Source: Flavobacterium micromati (GTDB taxonomy: Bacteria; Bacteroidota; Bacteroidia; Flavobacteriales; Flavobacteriaceae). From it: a stretch of 64,000 bases of DNA. Under the pieces are notes generated by a model. The model was not told where the DNA came from and did not search any database. It saw only the letters and a program-made list of their open reading frames with translations. Position 1 is the first letter of the stretch, and the number at the start of each line of letters is the position of its first letter. This document shows, piece by piece, positions 44,843 through 54,631 of this stretch. The stretch covers positions 124,001 through 188,000 of the forward strand of contig NZ_FQWF01000007.1 of assembly GCF_900129585.1 (NCBI RefSeq), written 5' to 3'. Made by a program: the position numbers and the translations under genes.

Positions 44843-46981
44843 ATGACCAACCTGCAATTCATATCAAAATTCGTTGCCACCGCTGATATAAACATTCAAA
44901 ATACTGTTCAATTATTAACCGACGATTGCACAATTCCCTTCATTTCTCGTTACCGAAAAGACAAAACGGGAAATCTTGATGAGGTGCAAATAGAAAGTAT
45001 AGCCAAATTCCAAAAGGAATATGAGATAATTGTCAAAAGGAAAGAGTCAATCTTAAAATCTATTTCAGAGCAAAATGCGTTAAGTCCAGATTTAAAATCG
45101 AAGATTGAAAATAGTTTTGATTTACAAGAAATGGAAGATTTGTATTTGCCATTCAAAAAGAAGAAAAAAACAAGAGCTGATGTAGCTCGTGAAAATGGAT
45201 TAGAACCTTTGGCAAAAATCATCATGGCTCAAGGGAATGAAGATGTGGATTTTATTTCTACAAAATATCTGAACGAGAAATTTAGTAATGAGGAATCAGC
45301 TCTGCAAGGCGCAAGAGACATAGTAGCCGAATGGATCAACGAAAATATCTATGTTCGGAAACAATTGCGAAGATTGTATCAAAGAAAAGCCAGCATAACT
45401 ACTAAGGTGGTAAAAACTAAAAAAGACGATGAAAACGCTCAAAAATTCAATCAGTATTTTGATTGGTCAGAGCCGTTGAGCAAAACACCATCACATCGTT
45501 TATTAGCCATGCTGCGAGCTGAAAATGAAGGTTTTGTTAAAATGAAAATTGAAGTGGACACTGACGAAGCATATGATTTAATTGACGAAATAATTTTAAA
45601 AAAGCAAAGCAATTCTACTTCACACATGCAACTTGCTATTGAAGACAGTTTTAAACGACTTTTAAATCCTGCAATTTCAAACGAAAGTTTACAGGAAGCG
45701 AAAGTAAAGGCTGATGCCAATTCTATTCAGGTTTTTGCTAATAATTTGAGTCAGTTATTATTGGCGCCACCACTGGGCGAAAAGCGAATTCTTGCTATTG
45801 ATCCTGGATTTAGAAGTGGTTGTAAAATAGTTTGTTTAGATGAAAAAGGCGATTTATTGTACAACGAAACGATTTATCCGCACGCGTTGCAGTCCCGAAT
45901 TAACTCGGGAGAGGAAGCAATGGCGATGAAAAAAATACGTTCAATGGTAAACTCGTATAAAATTGACGCGATTTCGATAGGAAACGGAACTGCTTCGCGC
46001 GAAACCGAATTTTTTATTAAGAAAATTGCTTTTGACAAGCCGGTTCAAGTTTTTATTGTTAGTGAAGCTGGTGCTTCGGTTTACTCAGCTTCTAAAATTG
46101 CTAGAGACGAATTTCCTAATTATGATGTGACCGTTCGCGGTTCAATATCTATTGGAAGGCGACTGTCTGACCCTTTAGCGGAATTGGTGAAAATTGATCC
46201 AAAAGCCATCGGCGTAGGCCAATACCAACATGATGTAGATCAACACAAGTTGAAAGAGGAATTGGACACAACGGTTATTCGTTGCGTAAATTCGGTGGGA
46301 ATAAATATTAATACGGCGAGCAAACATTTACTGAGTTATGTGAGTGGAATAGGAGAGAAGTTGGCAGAAAACATTGTGCAATATCGTTCTGAAAACGGAC
46401 CATTTACAGATCGAAAACAACTTAAAAAAGTACCGCGATTAGGCGAAAAAGCATATCAGCAAGGGGTTGCTTTTATCAGAATTTCGAACGCTAAAAACCC
46501 ATTGGATAATTCAGCGGTGCATCCAGAGGCTTATGGAATTGTTGAAAAAATGGCCAAAGATTTAAAGTTGACAGTAAATGATTTAATTGCTAATAAAGAA
46601 AAAACAGCACTAATTAAACCAGAAAATTATGTTACTCCTGAAATAGGTTTATTAACCTTAAAAGATATTATAAAAGAGCTTGAAAAACCAGGGTTGGATC
46701 CAAGAAAATCAGTTAAAGTATTTGAATTTGATCCAAATGTAAAATCGATAAAGGACGTAAAATCGGGAATGATTTTGCCTGGAATTGTAAATAATATTAC
46801 AAACTTTGGCTGCTTTGTTGACATCGGCGTTAAAGAAAGCGGCTTGGTTCATATCTCACAACTCAAAGCAGGTTTTGTAAGCGATGTAAATGAAGTAGTG
46901 AAATTGCACCAACATGTTCAGGTAAAAGTAACTGAAGTGGATGAGGAAAGAAAGCGAATTCAGTTGACAATGGTGATCTAA
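44843..46981 (+). CDS. tex: Tex-family RNA-binding transcription accessory protein
   Basis: 712 residues: the N-terminal helical Tex domain (PFISRYRKDKTGNLDEVQIE), a YqgF-like RNase H fold (ILAIDPGFRSGCKIVCLDEK), helix-hairpin-helix motifs (INTASKHLLSYVSGIGEKLA, KKVPRLGEKAYQQGV) and a C-terminal S1 domain (ILPGIVNNITNFGCFVDIGV). Tex is an RNA-polymerase-associated nucleic-acid-binding protein. Ends before a terminator-like stem. Confidence 0.95.
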   Translation: MTNLQFISKFVATADINIQNTVQLLTDDCTIPFISRYRKDKTGNLDEVQIESIAKFQKEYEIIVKRKESILKSISEQNALSPDLKSKIENSFDLQEMEDLYLPFKKKKKTRADVARENGLEPLAKIIMAQGNEDVDFISTKYLNEKFSNEESALQGARDIVAEWINENIYVRKQLRRLYQRKASITTKVVKTKKDDENAQKFNQYFDWSEPLSKTPSHRLLAMLRAENEGFVKMKIEVDTDEAYDLIDEIILKKQSNSTSHMQLAIEDSFKRLLNPAISNESLQEAKVKADANSIQVFANNLSQLLLAPPLGEKRILAIDPGFRSGCKIVCLDEKGDLLYNETIYPHALQSRINSGEEAMAMKKIRSMVNSYKIDAISIGNGTASRETEFFIKKIAFDKPVQVFIVSEAGASVYSASKIARDEFPNYDVTVRGSISIGRRLSDPLAELVKIDPKAIGVGQYQHDVDQHKLKEELDTTVIRCVNSVGININTASKHLLSYVSGIGEKLAENIVQYRSENGPFTDRKQLKKVPRLGEKAYQQGVAFIRISNAKNPLDNSAVHPEAYGIVEKMAKDLKLTVNDLIANKEKTALIKPENYVTPEIGLLTLKDIIKELEKPGLDPRKSVKVFEFDPNVKSIKDVKSGMILPGIVNNITNFGCFVDIGVKESGLVHISQLKAGFVSDVNEVVKLHQHVQVKVTEVDEERKRIQLTMVI

Positions 46982-46991
46982 AAGTACAATA

Positions 46992-47014
46992 AAGTCCCGA
47001 TTTTCTCGGGACTT
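46992..47014. terminator. Terminator-like stem between convergent tex and hydrolase genes
   Basis: AAGTCCCGA-TTTTC-TCGGGACTT. T-run is weak on the plus strand. Confidence 0.6.
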
Positions 47015-47021
47015 CCTAGCT

Positions 47022-48365
47022 TTATTTTTTTAAAATCCAAGTACTCATTTTGTCAAGAACTCTGGGAGAAATAGTTTGTTCTATTTCTCCATATTCCGCG
47101 AATGCTCCTGTTTTGCACTCTTGGAAAAGATGATTCAGTCCCTCGAATTCGTAGGTCTCAAAGTTTTTATTTTTAGCTTTTGTCAATGATTTATTAATTG
47201 CTGCTAAATTATCTTTGGCAGGAACCTGAAAATCTAAACTTCCATTAATTGCTAAAACAGGAATTTTTACTTTAGATAAATAGAAATCGGGATTAAAATT
47301 TATGAAGTATCGAAACCATGGCCCTGATAATTGGCTAATTTGATCATTGTTCATCTTTTCTCCAGTAGTTTCAATAAATGATCGTAAGTCTTTTTCGAAA
47401 GTAGCTCCAGTGTAATTTTTGATAAAGACGTAGGTCTTCTGATTTGATTTTTTATTATCTAGTAAGTTTTTTTCGGGCATACCAGTTAATTTTCCCCCTA
47501 AGTAGTTTTGTTGCACTAATAATTCGTCCAGAGGAGTTCCAGGCCCAGCCATTAAGACCATAAAGCGTACATTTTTATTCTTGTTAGCTACCATAGGAGC
47601 AATCATTCCGCCTTCGCTGTGTCCTATCAATCCAATATTACCGTATCCTTTGTCAGTTAAGAATGCCACAGCACTACTAATATCATTTGCATAATTATCT
47701 GAAGTATCAGTGTTAGCTCCCTTAGAAGATCCACCTATTCCACGATCATCAAGGCGTAGTGTAGCAATCCCTTTATTTGCAAAATCATCAGCAATAACTG
47801 CAAATGGTTTGTGGTTAAAAATTTCTTCATCGCGATTTTGCCTACCTGAACCAGTAATCATAATCAGAATGGGTGAATTTTCATTAAAATTTTTCGGTAT
47901 TGAAAGTGTACCTGCTAAAGTATTTTTGTCTGTGGGATTGACAAAACTAACCTCTTCAATATTGTATTTAAATGGCGCTTTAGGCGATTGTGGCCTATTT
48001 ATAGGCTTTACTACCACCTCTTTATTTTGTCGAATAAGAGATAGCGGAATTTCCATATCTCCTTGCTTAAAAACACCTTCAATATTTTCGTTAACATATT
48101 TTCCAGAATAGTTCAACCCTAATGACGGTACGTTTATCACGAGTTGATTGTCAATAAAACTAGTAGATTTAACAGGAATATTAGTAGCGCCTTGTTTGGG
48201 ACTATCTATACTTGAAACGAGGTTATTACCATCTTTTTTTATATGGATTATTAGCGGGAGCTGCATTCCTTGAACATTCAGTTCTCCCGACCAAGAACCC
48301 GTTATTTCTTGTGCAAATAGGAATTGCATGGATAATAATGAAAGAATTAAAATTTTTGTTTTCAT
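47022..48365 (-). CDS. Secreted alpha/beta hydrolase (serine aminopeptidase S33-like)
   Basis: 447 residues. Signal peptide MKTKILILSLLSMQFLFA, then a beta-rich N-terminal domain (~20-125, GSWSGELNVQGMQLPLIIHI) often found before such hydrolases. The alpha/beta fold contains LIMITGSGRQNRDEE, the nucleophile elbow LIGHSEGGMIAP, the acidic residue around INGSLDFQVPAKDN and His in FEGLNHLFQEC. Probably a periplasmic or outer-membrane-facing esterase/peptidase of unknown substrate. Confidence 0.85.
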   Translation of the reverse strand: MKTKILILSLLSMQFLFAQEITGSWSGELNVQGMQLPLIIHIKKDGNNLVSSIDSPKQGATNIPVKSTSFIDNQLVINVPSLGLNYSGKYVNENIEGVFKQGDMEIPLSLIRQNKEVVVKPINRPQSPKAPFKYNIEEVSFVNPTDKNTLAGTLSIPKNFNENSPILIMITGSGRQNRDEEIFNHKPFAVIADDFANKGIATLRLDDRGIGGSSKGANTDTSDNYANDISSAVAFLTDKGYGNIGLIGHSEGGMIAPMVANKNKNVRFMVLMAGPGTPLDELLVQQNYLGGKLTGMPEKNLLDNKKSNQKTYVFIKNYTGATFEKDLRSFIETTGEKMNNDQISQLSGPWFRYFINFNPDFYLSKVKIPVLAINGSLDFQVPAKDNLAAINKSLTKAKNKNFETYEFEGLNHLFQECKTGAFAEYGEIEQTISPRVLDKMSTWILKK

Positions 48366-48467
48366 GATTTTTGTTTTTATTATTAGACAATAGAAGTAAG
48401 TCTCAACAAATTTTACAATTTGAAAAGGGAATTGAGTTTGAAATAAAGTAGCGTATTCGTAACTAGA

Positions 48468-49055
48468 TTAGAGATCTAGATAGTGTATATAAACTTGATG
48501 AAAAATTAAGAAAGTGAATAATGAGATAACAAGCAATACGGTGTGTTGCCATTTTTTGAGGTTTGTAGCGGTTTTAAAACCATTGTAAAGGAGTACAAAT
48601 CCATACACAATAATGGTCAAAAGTAGGAGAATACAAGCTACTAATAGTATTACGCTGGGCGCGCTTACCTCAATGCTAGGCGCTGTTCCAATATTTGTTT
48701 GTAGTTTTCTTGCCAGTGTATCCATTCCGCTATATTTTATATATAATAATACAAGAAAGTTGGGAGCTTGACAAATTAACACCGTGTTTACGATATCAAT
48801 AAAGCGGGTCTTTTTGTTAAAAAGTAAAGCCATAAGAAATATAAATATTATGGCAGAAACAGTACTTATAACACATAAAAGTATGGCGGTTGAAAACGAC
48901 AGATTTTCATTTGGAGTAAAATGAAATATACTATCCATTCTTGTTTTTGTAAAAAAGCAGACAAAGGAATTGATCCAGAAAACTAAAAAACCAAAAACAA
49001 ACAATTGTTTTTCTGAAAACTTTGAAAACGGATTAAAGATGGTTTGCCAATTCAT
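48468..49055 (-). CDS. Yip1-like multi-pass membrane protein
   Basis: 195 residues with five hydrophobic helices (FVFGFLVFWINSFVCFF, AILLCVISTVSAIIFIFLMA, ILLVACILLLLTIIVYGFVL and others). The pattern resembles Yip1/DUF1282 proteins but the match is loose. Starts 2 bp after the DUF2089 gene, so both are likely one transcript. Confidence 0.6.
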   Translation of the reverse strand: MNWQTIFNPFSKFSEKQLFVFGFLVFWINSFVCFFTKTRMDSIFHFTPNENLSFSTAILLCVISTVSAIIFIFLMALLFNKKTRFIDIVNTVLICQAPNFLVLLYIKYSGMDTLARKLQTNIGTAPSIEVSAPSVILLVACILLLLTIIVYGFVLLYNGFKTATNLKKWQHTVLLVISLFTFLIFHQVYIHYLDL

Positions 49056-49057
49056 AA

Positions 49058-49324
49058 TTAAAATTTTAAATTTTTGATTTTTTCAATAAGATCATCCATT
49101 TTATTGCGCATGGTCGGATAAGAGTTTCCCGCTTGCTTTGCCATCTCTTTGATGCTGCCACTGCTTAGAAAAAATTCTAGTATAAAATCTTGTTCTTCTC
49201 TATTAAGTTTTAAGTATAGTGGTAAGTCGTAATTTCCATTGACTTCGGTGGTGCATTGCTCACATTTCATCTGACTTACACGAAGCGAATTTTCGCAACT
49301 TGGACAAACAATTGGTAGTTTCAT
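49058..49324 (-). CDS. DUF2089-type small zinc-ribbon/HTH regulator
   Basis: 88 residues. Zinc ribbon CPSCENSLRVSQMKCEQC at the N-terminus, then a winged-helix-like part (EEQDFILEFFLSSGSIKEMA, KQAGNSYPTMRNKMDDLIEK) typical of DUF2089. A transcription factor role is inferred; the membrane protein downstream would be its co-transcribed partner or target. Confidence 0.8.
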   Translation of the reverse strand: MKLPIVCPSCENSLRVSQMKCEQCTTEVNGNYDLPLYLKLNREEQDFILEFFLSSGSIKEMAKQAGNSYPTMRNKMDDLIEKIKNLKF

Positions 49325-49444
49325 TTTAATAAAATTAAATATATTTTTAACAAAGTTAAAAAAATATTTAATTTATATCAATTTTTTTTACTAAAATTTT
49401 AGAATAGAAAAATACGTAATTAAAATAAATCTCGCTTTTAGGCA

Positions 49445-49483
49445 CAAAAAATCCCAAACACTATTAATTGATATTTGGGATTT
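49445..49483 (-). terminator. Terminator of tatA
   Basis: AAATCCCAAA / TTTGGGATTT stem, with a T-run on the minus strand (49445-49451). Confidence 0.75.
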
Positions 49484-49529
49484 CTTCAAATTTCTACAAT
49501 TTATGCCTTTTAAATGGCGTCGTTGGAGT

Positions 49530-49703
49530 TTACTCTTTCGTATCTTCTTTTTTATCAGCTGGTTGACTGTCTTTGGATGCATTTTTAAATTCTTTAAGTC
49601 CGCTTCCTAAACCTTTCATCAATTCTGGGATTTTCTTACCACCAAAAAGTAATAAAACAATCGCTAATATAACAAGGATTTCTGTAACACCTAATCTTCC
49701 CAT
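49530..49703 (-). CDS. tatA: Twin-arginine translocase subunit TatA/TatE
   Basis: 57 codons from ATG 49703. The N-terminus [20 protein letters not shown] holds a membrane helix, followed by the Tat signature [20 protein letters not shown] and a short acidic, lysine-rich tail ([13 protein letters not shown]). TatA forms the translocation pore for folded proteins with TatC. tatC is not in this window. The gene falls below common ORF length limits. Confidence 0.93.
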   Translation of the reverse strand: MGRLGVTEILVILAIVLLLFGGKKIPELMKGLGSGLKEFKNASKDSQPADKKEDTKE

Positions 49704-49910
49704 GATAGAATAATTTTTTGCCTCGGCAAGTTTTTAATAAACAGTACAGCAAAGGTAGATAGAATTAGTTAACTGAAAACCATTTTACTCAATTTATTTA
49801 AATTTACAACAGTTAAAAAATTGCTAATTATTTGAAAGGTGCTTTCTGAATTCGACATTAAGGAACACAAATACACAATAATAGCTATATTTGTTCTCAA
49901 TTGAAATGAC

Positions 49911-50438
49911 ATGTTAAAAACAAAGTTGAAGAAACTCAAAATAAAAGAAAATTTATTCAATAAAAGACGTTTGATAATTTTAAACGAGGATACTTTTGAG
50001 GAAACCTTTTCGCTCAAATTAACGTTAATGAATGTTTTTGTCTTTGCAACTTTGGGTGCGATAATTATCACATTTGTTACCACTTTTATTATCGCTTTTA
50101 CTACGTTACGCGAATTTATTCCTGGTTATTCCTCTACTAAGCTTAAAAAAGACGCTACAGAACTCGCTTTAAAATCAGATTCGCTGACAATCGCATTGAA
50201 GAAAAATGAAGTTTATATTTTATCGATTAAAAAAGTGCTGACAGGAAAATTAGATTATGCAAAATTCAATAAAGATTCTATTATTGCTGCTACAGAACTT
50301 ACAATTAAACCTGAAAAATTAAAAGCTTCTGAAGAAGAATTAGAATTAAGAGATCAGATTTTAGAGGAAGAAAAAAATGTTCAACTCAATAAAGCTTTTA
50401 CACCCGAGGAGGGAAATAGTAAAAAATCAAAAAAGTAA
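49911..50438 (+). CDS. Inner-membrane protein of unknown function, M23-peptidase N-terminus-like
   Basis: 175 residues: a short basic N-terminus, one transmembrane helix at about 40-65 (LMNVFVFATLGAIIITFVTT) and a charged, coiled-coil-like periplasmic part (KKDATELALKSDSLTIALKK). It resembles the membrane-anchored N-terminal half of flavobacterial M23 peptidases, but no LytM domain follows. The gene ends 62 bp before the GH3-like gene and may share its transcript. Confidence 0.6.
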   Translation: MLKTKLKKLKIKENLFNKRRLIILNEDTFEETFSLKLTLMNVFVFATLGAIIITFVTTFIIAFTTLREFIPGYSSTKLKKDATELALKSDSLTIALKKNEVYILSIKKVLTGKLDYAKFNKDSIIAATELTIKPEKLKASEEELELRDQILEEEKNVQLNKAFTPEEGNSKKSKK

Positions 50439-50500
50439 AAACTTTGTGCCTTTGTGTCCCTCATCTGAAAGGCGAGGCTCGTGGCAAAACAAAATTAACT

Positions 50501-51988
50501 ATGTCTATAAAATCTGTTGCAGCAAAACTTTTTGCAAAAAAAATCTATAAAAAAACGCAGTCTTGGGTTGTAAATCCTATTGCAACTCAAAATAAAGTCT
50601 TTTTAGAATTAATAAAAGAGGCTAAAAACACACAGTTTGGTATTGATCATAATTTCGAACAAATCAAAACTACTGCAGATTTTTCTAAACATGTTCCAGT
50701 TCGTGATTATGAAGGGCTAAAGCCCTATATTGATAAGGTAGTAAAAGGTGCCGAAAATATACTTTGGAAAGGAAAACCACTTTATTTTGCTAAAACCTCT
50801 GGGACAACTTCTGGGGCAAAATACATTCCGCTCACTAAGGAATCTATGCCTTATCACATCGAAGCAGCTAGAAATGCAATTTTGCACTACATACATGAAA
50901 CAGGGAATGCTGATTTTGTAGATGGAAAAATGATTTTTCTTCAGGGAAGCCCGATTTTGGAGAAAAAAAACGGTCTACAATTTGGTCGTTTGTCTGGAAT
51001 TGTGGCTCATTTTGTTCCAAAATACCTTCAAAAAAATAGAATGCCATCGTGGGAAACCAATTGCATTGAGGATTGGGAAACTAAGGTAAATGCAATTGTT
51101 GAGGAGACATTTAATGAAAATATGTCGATTATTTCGGGAATTCCATCTTGGGTGCAAATGTATTTTGAAAAATTACAGCAAAAAGGAGGGAAGCCAGTGG
51201 GTGAAATTTTTAAAAATTTCAATTTGTTTATTTACGGCGGTGTTAATTATGAACCTTATCGCGCCAAATTTGAGAATCTTATTGGTCGGAAAGTAGATAG
51301 TATCGAATTATTCCCGGCTTCAGAAGGATTTTTTGCCTACCAAGATTCTCAAAAAGAAAAGGGAATGTTACTGTTATTAAACGCTGGAATTTTTTATGAA
51401 TTTATAAGAAGTGACGAATTCCAAAATGAAAATTCAAAACGTTATACAATTGGTGAAGTAGAATTGAATGTGAATTACGTTTTAATCATTTCCACAAATG
51501 CAGGACTTTGGGCTTATAATATTGGCGACACTGTTCAATTTGTTTCCTTAAAACCGTATCGAATTGTCGTTTCGGGAAGAATTAAACATTACATTTCTGC
51601 TTTTGGCGAACATGTAATTGGTAAGGAAGTAGAAAACGCTTTGCAAGAGGCAATCATTGGAACTGATATTCGCATAAATGAATTTACAGTTGCTCCACAA
51701 ATCACGCCAGAATCTGGTTTACCCTATCACGAATGGTTTATAGAATTTGAAAACGAACCAAAGGACAGTAGCGCTTTTGCGGAAGCGATAGACAGCGCAA
51801 TGCGAAAACAAAATATGTATTACGATGATTTAATCGTGGGTAAAGTATTGCAGAAAGTAATTGTTACAAAAGTAGCCAAAAACGGATTTCAAGATTACAT
51901 GAAATCGATAGGGAAATTAGGGGGACAAAATAAAATCCCTAGACTTTCTGACAATAGGAATATTGTTGACTTATTAAAAAGAAAATAA
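50501..51988 (+). CDS. GH3-like acyl-adenylating enzyme
   Basis: 495 residues from ATG 50501. GH3 auxin-responsive-promoter family: VRDYEGLKPYIDKVVKGAEN, the ATP-binding YFAKTSGTTSGAKYIPLTKE, LFIYGGVNYEPYRAKFENLI, ELFPASEGFFAYQD, and GRIKHYISAFGEHVIGKEVE near the C-terminus. In plants GH3 enzymes join acyl acids to amino acids; the bacterial substrate is unknown. The earlier start at 50444 adds a non-conserved leader. Confidence 0.9.
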   Translation: MSIKSVAAKLFAKKIYKKTQSWVVNPIATQNKVFLELIKEAKNTQFGIDHNFEQIKTTADFSKHVPVRDYEGLKPYIDKVVKGAENILWKGKPLYFAKTSGTTSGAKYIPLTKESMPYHIEAARNAILHYIHETGNADFVDGKMIFLQGSPILEKKNGLQFGRLSGIVAHFVPKYLQKNRMPSWETNCIEDWETKVNAIVEETFNENMSIISGIPSWVQMYFEKLQQKGGKPVGEIFKNFNLFIYGGVNYEPYRAKFENLIGRKVDSIELFPASEGFFAYQDSQKEKGMLLLLNAGIFYEFIRSDEFQNENSKRYTIGEVELNVNYVLIISTNAGLWAYNIGDTVQFVSLKPYRIVVSGRIKHYISAFGEHVIGKEVENALQEAIIGTDIRINEFTVAPQITPESGLPYHEWFIEFENEPKDSSAFAEAIDSAMRKQNMYYDDLIVGKVLQKVIVTKVAKNGFQDYMKSIGKLGGQNKIPRLSDNRNIVDLLKRK

Positions 51989-51994
51989 AGGAAA

Positions 51995-52861
51995 ATGAAA
52001 AATTTTTACGTGCTTGTATTTTTTGTTTATTTTTCAATGAGTTCGCAGATCAATGGAACTGTCGTTGATGAGAAAAATCAAGCTATTGCTTATGTCAACA
52101 TTTGGGTAGAAAATGAAAACATAGGAACGACCTCTAATCAAAAAGGTCAGTTTTTCATAAATTCCACTATTGAAAAAGTATTAATTTTCTCTGCAGTAGG
52201 TTTTGAATTAAAGAAAATTAAAATTGTCGATAAAGAAATAGTGACTTTGCAAACCGCCATTTATAATTTAAATGAAGTTGTAATAAGTAAAAGCAAAGGA
52301 TCAATAGAAAGAGAAATTGGAAATTTTAAAAAATCTATTACAAGCCATCTATCAGGTTCTGTGCCTTGGATTTATGCGAAGCGATTTGAATTTAATGGAG
52401 TGTATAAAAAAACTCCTTTTTTAAAAAATGCTATAGTATTTACAAAGAGCAAAATAAAAAACGCTAAATTCAAATTGAGAATTTTTGCAGTTCAAGAAAA
52501 TGGTTTCCCAGCAGAAGATTTATTAAAAGAAGATGTTGTAGTTGTTGTCAAAAGTGGTAAGAACAAAAATGTGATTGATCTGTCCAAATTCAAACTAATA
52601 TTTCCACATAATGGAATCTTTCTAGCTTATGAATGGATGATAATTGAAGAAAACAAATATTTATATAAAACTAATTTTAAGGGATCATCAAAGAATTATT
52701 CTATAAATTATGCTCCAGCTGTACTAGTGAATAAAGTTGAAACGGAAAATACATTTATGTATCGAGAAGGGCGATGGATGTCAAGAAAAGGTTCTTCAAT
52801 GAATGAAAATTCAAACAACGTAATAATAGAGCCCGCAATTAATCTTACATTAACAAATTAA
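51995..52861 (+). CDS. Carboxypeptidase-regulatory-like (CarboxypepD_reg) domain protein
   Basis: 288 residues. Short signal peptide (FYVLVFFVYFSMSSQ), then the CarboxypepD_reg-like beta fold typical of TonB-receptor N-termini in Bacteroidota: GTVVDEKNQAIAYVNIWVEN, IGTTSNQKGQFFIN, LIFSAVGFELKKIKI, NLNEVVIS. The rest is beta-rich without a barrel, so it is a stand-alone exported protein. It starts 6 bp after the GH3-like gene. Confidence 0.85.
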   Translation: MKNFYVLVFFVYFSMSSQINGTVVDEKNQAIAYVNIWVENENIGTTSNQKGQFFINSTIEKVLIFSAVGFELKKIKIVDKEIVTLQTAIYNLNEVVISKSKGSIEREIGNFKKSITSHLSGSVPWIYAKRFEFNGVYKKTPFLKNAIVFTKSKIKNAKFKLRIFAVQENGFPAEDLLKEDVVVVVKSGKNKNVIDLSKFKLIFPHNGIFLAYEWMIIEENKYLYKTNFKGSSKNYSINYAPAVLVNKVETENTFMYREGRWMSRKGSSMNENSNNVIIEPAINLTLTN

Positions 52862-52874
52862 AACATAAAAAAAC

Positions 52875-52882
52875 TAACTTTG
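52875..52882 (+). promoter_or_regulatory. -7 promoter element of the DUF6909-like gene
   Basis: TAACTTTG fits TAnnTTTG, 22 bp upstream of the ATG. Confidence 0.45.
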
Positions 52883-52904
52883 CAGGTTAGAAAATAATTA
52901 TAAA

Positions 52905-54584
52905 ATGAAAGAAACTAAAAATATATCTCGTTCGCGAGCGCAGGAATCATCAGCAGCTATTGAAAAAATGTACATTACAATGCGCCACTTGTTCAATAGA
53001 GGTTTTTACAAACCAATGGGGATTTCAGGCGACACATTACGAGAAGCTTTATTAGCGTTGCGCCCAGAGATTTATGGAAATATTGCCGAAGATAAAGTAG
53101 AGTTAAATGGACTTTTATACGTTATAGAGCGTTTGCCAGTAGGAATTGAAGAATGCCGATTTATTAATTTAACTTCAGAGGAAGGGTATTCTAAATCGCA
53201 TTTTCAAGCGATTGTTCCGCCAAAAAGACGCAGGAATTGTTACCGTATTGATGAAGAACAAATGAATGTTGAAATAACTAGAGGTAGATCAGATATTTAT
53301 GATATTTTGACACATTTGACGTTTATATTTATCGAATCACACAAAATTAGAAATCGCGTTTTACTTGATGATGCAGGCGAAGTTTCGCGTGACTGGTTTA
53401 AACTAGAACAAGCGGTTTCTCAAAAGAAAAAACTGACTCTTGTAGAAAAAGAAAAAGCCATTTCTCACGCTGCTAATATTTTAGGAAGAACTTTTGAAGA
53501 AGTATTAGATATATACGATGCTTTTGGTTCAGTGGTTGCGCCAGATCGTTTTTTGCACGTTATTTTTTGGTTGGGGAAATTGGCAATTGAAGAGATTGTA
53601 GATGATAATAAACGAACAATTACGTTTAGTCCTATTTTAAGAGAACGTTTAGGACATCATATTCACGGAGAAATTTGGGCCACAAACATCAAAGAAGTTT
53701 TAAAGGCAAACCAGCTTTTAGATCGCCCTATTCATGTAATTAGTGCCAATATGCACTCGGTTATGAATTCTATCTTTGCTACGGAGGTTTTAAAAACTAA
53801 ATTTAAAGACAAATCGGATTTCTTTATTTACGAAGAACTGAGTAGATCTGGTGCCGATGAGGTTCGGAACCAAGTTACAGCAGTGGCATTGAAACAAGGA
53901 ATGATTTCGTTGCCAGACAGTTCTGGAACAAATATCGATGTTCAAATATTTGATACAGCCAAAATTGATTGGAAAAAAACCTCTTTTACTACAGCAAATA
54001 CTGGAGATAAACAACCAGTGTTAATTGTAATGGATTACGCTTTTGGAGAGCAAGCCTATGAAACTATAGATGAATTATTGAAACCATTCAAGAAAGACAC
54101 ATTGCTTAATGTAGAATCAGTATCTATCATGGGAAAAGCAGGAATTCTAGAAGGCGGAAAAGGAGATATTATGATTCCAAATGCACACATCAATGAAGGA
54201 ACTGCGGATAATTATTATTTTGAAAATGAACTAACTGCAGAAATGTTTGAAGGAAATGACATTGCAGTTTTTGCAGGTCCAATGGTTACGGTTTTGGGAA
54301 CTTCATTACAAAATAGAGATTTACTAAAATTCTTCCATGAATCAACTTGGGGAATAATTGGACTAGAAATGGAAGGCTCTTATTATCAAAAAGCCATTCA
54401 ATCGGCTTCAAAAATTAGAAAAAGTGTGCCGCATGATGTGAAAGTAAGATATGCTTATTACGCATCAGATAATCCGCTGGAAACAGGAAGTACACTAGCC
54501 TCCGGAGGATTAGGAACTACAGGTGTTAAACCAACTTATTTGATCACTATAAAAATTTTAGAACAAATTTTTAATATAAAATAA
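52905..54584 (+). CDS. DUF6909-like protein with nucleoside-phosphorylase-like C-terminus
   Basis: 559 residues, conserved in Flavobacteria as far as I recall, of unknown function. The N-terminal part is helical with basic motifs (IVPPKRRRNCYRIDEE). From about 360 on there is an alpha/beta domain with VLIVMDYAFGEQAYETIDEL, SVSIMGKAGILEGGKGDIMI, VFAGPMVTVLGTS and WGIIGLEMEGSYYQKAIQSA. The last resembles the EMEGA motif of purine nucleoside phosphorylases. A phosphorylase or nucleosidase activity is inference. Confidence 0.65.
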   Translation: MKETKNISRSRAQESSAAIEKMYITMRHLFNRGFYKPMGISGDTLREALLALRPEIYGNIAEDKVELNGLLYVIERLPVGIEECRFINLTSEEGYSKSHFQAIVPPKRRRNCYRIDEEQMNVEITRGRSDIYDILTHLTFIFIESHKIRNRVLLDDAGEVSRDWFKLEQAVSQKKKLTLVEKEKAISHAANILGRTFEEVLDIYDAFGSVVAPDRFLHVIFWLGKLAIEEIVDDNKRTITFSPILRERLGHHIHGEIWATNIKEVLKANQLLDRPIHVISANMHSVMNSIFATEVLKTKFKDKSDFFIYEELSRSGADEVRNQVTAVALKQGMISLPDSSGTNIDVQIFDTAKIDWKKTSFTTANTGDKQPVLIVMDYAFGEQAYETIDELLKPFKKDTLLNVESVSIMGKAGILEGGKGDIMIPNAHINEGTADNYYFENELTAEMFEGNDIAVFAGPMVTVLGTSLQNRDLLKFFHESTWGIIGLEMEGSYYQKAIQSASKIRKSVPHDVKVRYAYYASDNPLETGSTLASGGLGTTGVKPTYLITIKILEQIFNIK

Positions 54585-54631
54585 ACTAACTAGATGAGGA
54601 ATTTAATTCTTCTTTCACAAACGCAAAAACT

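Noticed and set aside
49391..49582. Minus-strand 63-codon ORF
   Set aside because: Out-of-frame overlap with tatA 3' end and its terminator; basic, no domain.
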